DNA of 64,000 nt, from NCBI GenBank assembly GCA_002077065.1, contig NAJO01000024.1, positions 372,001-436,000 on the forward strand. Reading direction: 5' to 3'. Position 1 is the first letter of the stretch; each line of letters starts with the position of its first letter. This DNA is from Cryoendolithus antarcticus. Its lineage: Eukaryota; Ascomycota; Dothideomycetes; Cladosporiales; Cladosporiaceae. The notes beneath the pieces were generated by a model. That model was not told the DNA's origin and made no database searches. It saw only the letters and a list, made by a program, of their open reading frames with translations. The position numbers were made by a program, and so were the translations under genes. This document shows, piece after piece, positions 62,696-64,000 of the stretch.

Positions 62696-63604
62696 ATGCC
62701 CCCCAAGAAAGCCCGCAACGGCCGCGCCGCTCCCTCCCAACCCCAAGCCCCCATCCCCTCTGACTACGACACCGAAGATCTCTCCCTTCCCATCCCACCT
62801 CCCCCAAAACGACGAAACTCCGAGCTCAACCTCCTGGTCCTCCGCCGCTATCTCCCCGCTCTAACCTCCATAATCTCAATAGCCGCCTTCGCCGTGGTCT
62901 ACACCTTCAGCCCCACTACCTCGACCTGGGAGAAGACTGGGCAGGAAGGAACGCTCTTCCTGTGTCAGCTAGCTTCGGAAGATGGGAGTCCCAGGTTCAG
63001 TGTTGTGGTGCTGAACCGCAAAGGTCTAGAGAACTTCGTCGTAGAGATACAGGGCGAGGAGATGGTGCAGGTGAGCGAGGAGTATATCATGTTACAGGTT
63101 GAGGGGGAGGATGGGGAGGGCAAGGTGTACGGGCTCTGGGTGTTCAGTGAAGAGGGCGAGGTGCCAACGACGTTGGAAAGGATGAGTGGAGCTATGAGGG
63201 AGTGTGCGAGGCTGGCTGAAGGGGCGGGCGTAGACGGAGGGGAAGTGCAAGGGGAGGAAGATGGGTACGAGGATGAGGATCAAACCGAGGAGGAGGGGTA
63301 TGAGGAGAACTACGAGACGGCGTTCAGTCATGATGGAGCAGCGCAACCGGCGTATGAGACGGCGCCTCCCGTTGCGCAGCCAGCATTGGTCGGACCAGGC
63401 GGACAGAGGATCGACTTGCTGAATCTGTTCAACCAGCCGCAATCACAAGCTCAGTCCCAGCCGTCTGCTGCACCGGCGTTCCGACCGAGTCCAGACACCG
63501 ACTTTTTTCGAGCGACGAACGCTCCAGCTATGCCGGCCGGAAATGGAGCGCCCGTACAGCAGAACGCGCTGCTCGATCTGTTCAAGAACGCGAAACGAGG
63601 CTGA
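62696..63604 (+). CDS. DCP1: mRNA decapping activator Dcp1
   Basis: Intronless, 302 residues from 62696 (the ATG at 62558 adds 46 residues of non-family sequence). EVH1/PH-like Dcp1 fold: NLLVLRRYLPALTSIISIA, VVYTFSPTTSTWEKTGQEG, LFLCQL, FSVVVLNRKGLENFVVEI and KVYGLWVFSEEGE. In P-bodies it activates Dcp2 to remove the m7G cap. After a very acidic linker (EDGYEDEDQTEEEG) the C-terminus carries two similar leucine motifs, IDLLNLFNQ and NALLDLFKN. Confidence 0.93.
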   Translation: MPPKKARNGRAAPSQPQAPIPSDYDTEDLSLPIPPPPKRRNSELNLLVLRRYLPALTSIISIAAFAVVYTFSPTTSTWEKTGQEGTLFLCQLASEDGSPRFSVVVLNRKGLENFVVEIQGEEMVQVSEEYIMLQVEGEDGEGKVYGLWVFSEEGEVPTTLERMSGAMRECARLAEGAGVDGGEVQGEEDGYEDEDQTEEEGYEENYETAFSHDGAAQPAYETAPPVAQPALVGPGGQRIDLLNLFNQPQSQAQSQPSAAPAFRPSPDTDFFRATNAPAMPAGNGAPVQQNALLDLFKNAKRG

Positions 63605-63691
63605 GCTACATCCACACGAGTCTATGATGTCTATGGTGTCTAGAATATATCCGAACCGACAAATGGCGCGACCCTCCCACGACACCCACCA

Positions 63692-63988
63692 CTAGGTTGA
63701 AGCCTGACACGCCACTCGCATACTTGTAAGTTCCTCCATCAACTTCGCCTTCTCCCACTTCCCACTAAGTGCTCTCCTCAACAGCTGCTGCTCGCTCTCC
63801 GGCCCCTTGCTACCCGGTACTGGCTTCCTCTTGTCTGGGTTCGAGGGGAAAGGATACCCCTCAGCCACGCTCTGCACAAAAGCATCCACTTGCTGCTCCG
63901 TCCCCTCCTTCCCTTGCATACCAGCCAGCAGATCATACGTCGCCTCGATCAACGGATGCGTATCAATGCTCTCCATAGTCTTACCCAT
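63692..63988 (-). CDS. Hypothetical protein, edge of window, possibly partial
   Basis: 98-residue frame beginning MGKTMESIDTHPLIEATYDL and ending RVACQAST. It has a helical, charged composition (LLRRALSGKWEKAKLMEELTSM). The ATG is 12 bases from the window end, and the frame is also open upstream, so this may be the last exon of a larger gene. The sequence GGTAAG right at the ATG could alternatively be a splice donor. Family not recognised. Confidence 0.45.
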   Translation of the reverse strand: MGKTMESIDTHPLIEATYDLLAGMQGKEGTEQQVDAFVQSVAEGYPFPSNPDKRKPVPGSKGPESEQQLLRRALSGKWEKAKLMEELTSMRVACQAST

Positions 63989-64000
63989 TGCGCAGCTAAC

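Noticed and set aside
3145..63604. RAI1 and DCP1 in one window as a decapping cluster
   Set aside because: They are about 58 kb apart with unrelated genes between; no evidence of functional clustering.
1..64000. CRISPR arrays, rRNA genes, viral genes, transposases
   Set aside because: No spaced direct repeats, rRNA signatures, integrase or reverse-transcriptase motifs were recognised on either strand.

Overview
This window is nuclear DNA from a filamentous ascomycete (Pezizomycotina). The evidence is a STE12 factor with two C-terminal C2H2 fingers, a striatin/PRO11 homologue, fungus-specific families (2EXR, ERF4, URC1, tubby-like, intradiol dioxygenase, peroxygenase), and short GT-AG introns of about 45-110 nt with CTAAC/CTGAC-like branch sites. 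Placement in Dothideomycetes is only a guess from the gene mix. I see no viral, bacterial-operon, CRISPR or rRNA content and no recognisable transposon.

Layout. 0-5 kb: a 2EXR protein, an intron-containing tRNA-Gly(GCC), an orphan reading frame, and RAI1/DXO, which is divergent from the Hsp40 gene SIS1 across a palindrome containing a heat-shock element. 6.8-11.7 kb: nitrilase, an unknown protein, then RFC3 and the Arp2/3 subunit ARPC3 sharing a promoter with two MluI cell-cycle boxes. 12.8-17.3 kb: a glycine-rich-domain (DUF1399-like) protein with a Cys/Gly tail, and a secreted heme-thiolate peroxygenase-like enzyme. 18.5-26 kb: ERF4, a secreted four-repeat cysteine protein whose frame is broken by an 8-bp tandem duplication, BMT2, and a copper amine oxidase. 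26.8-37.5 kb: an intradiol dioxygenase, two tentative membrane proteins, a full-size ABCB exporter, a tubby-like protein and an esterase. 38-46.5 kb: striatin, a 3.5-kb gene-free stretch, and STE12. 47-57.5 kb: a zinc alcohol dehydrogenase, ELF1, URC1, mitochondrial HSP60 and an OCRL-type inositol-5-phosphatase. 58-64 kb: a small unknown protein, the COQ8 kinase divergent from DCP1, and a partial gene at the edge.

Most genes are unrelated housekeeping loci. Several oxidative or catabolic enzymes (nitrilase, peroxygenase, amine oxidase, intradiol dioxygenase, alcohol dehydrogenase, exporter) are scattered among them and do not form a compact cluster. STE12 and striatin are both signalling/development genes separated by a long regulatory-looking gap. 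Exon models come from reading splice sites by eye against remembered family motifs; each spliced model given here keeps an open frame, and RNA data would be needed to confirm them. No convincing new multi-gene system was found. The best leads are the frameshifted repeat protein, the peroxygenase lacking the usual Arg/Glu pair, the non-canonical splice acceptor in the glycine-rich gene, and the promoter elements.
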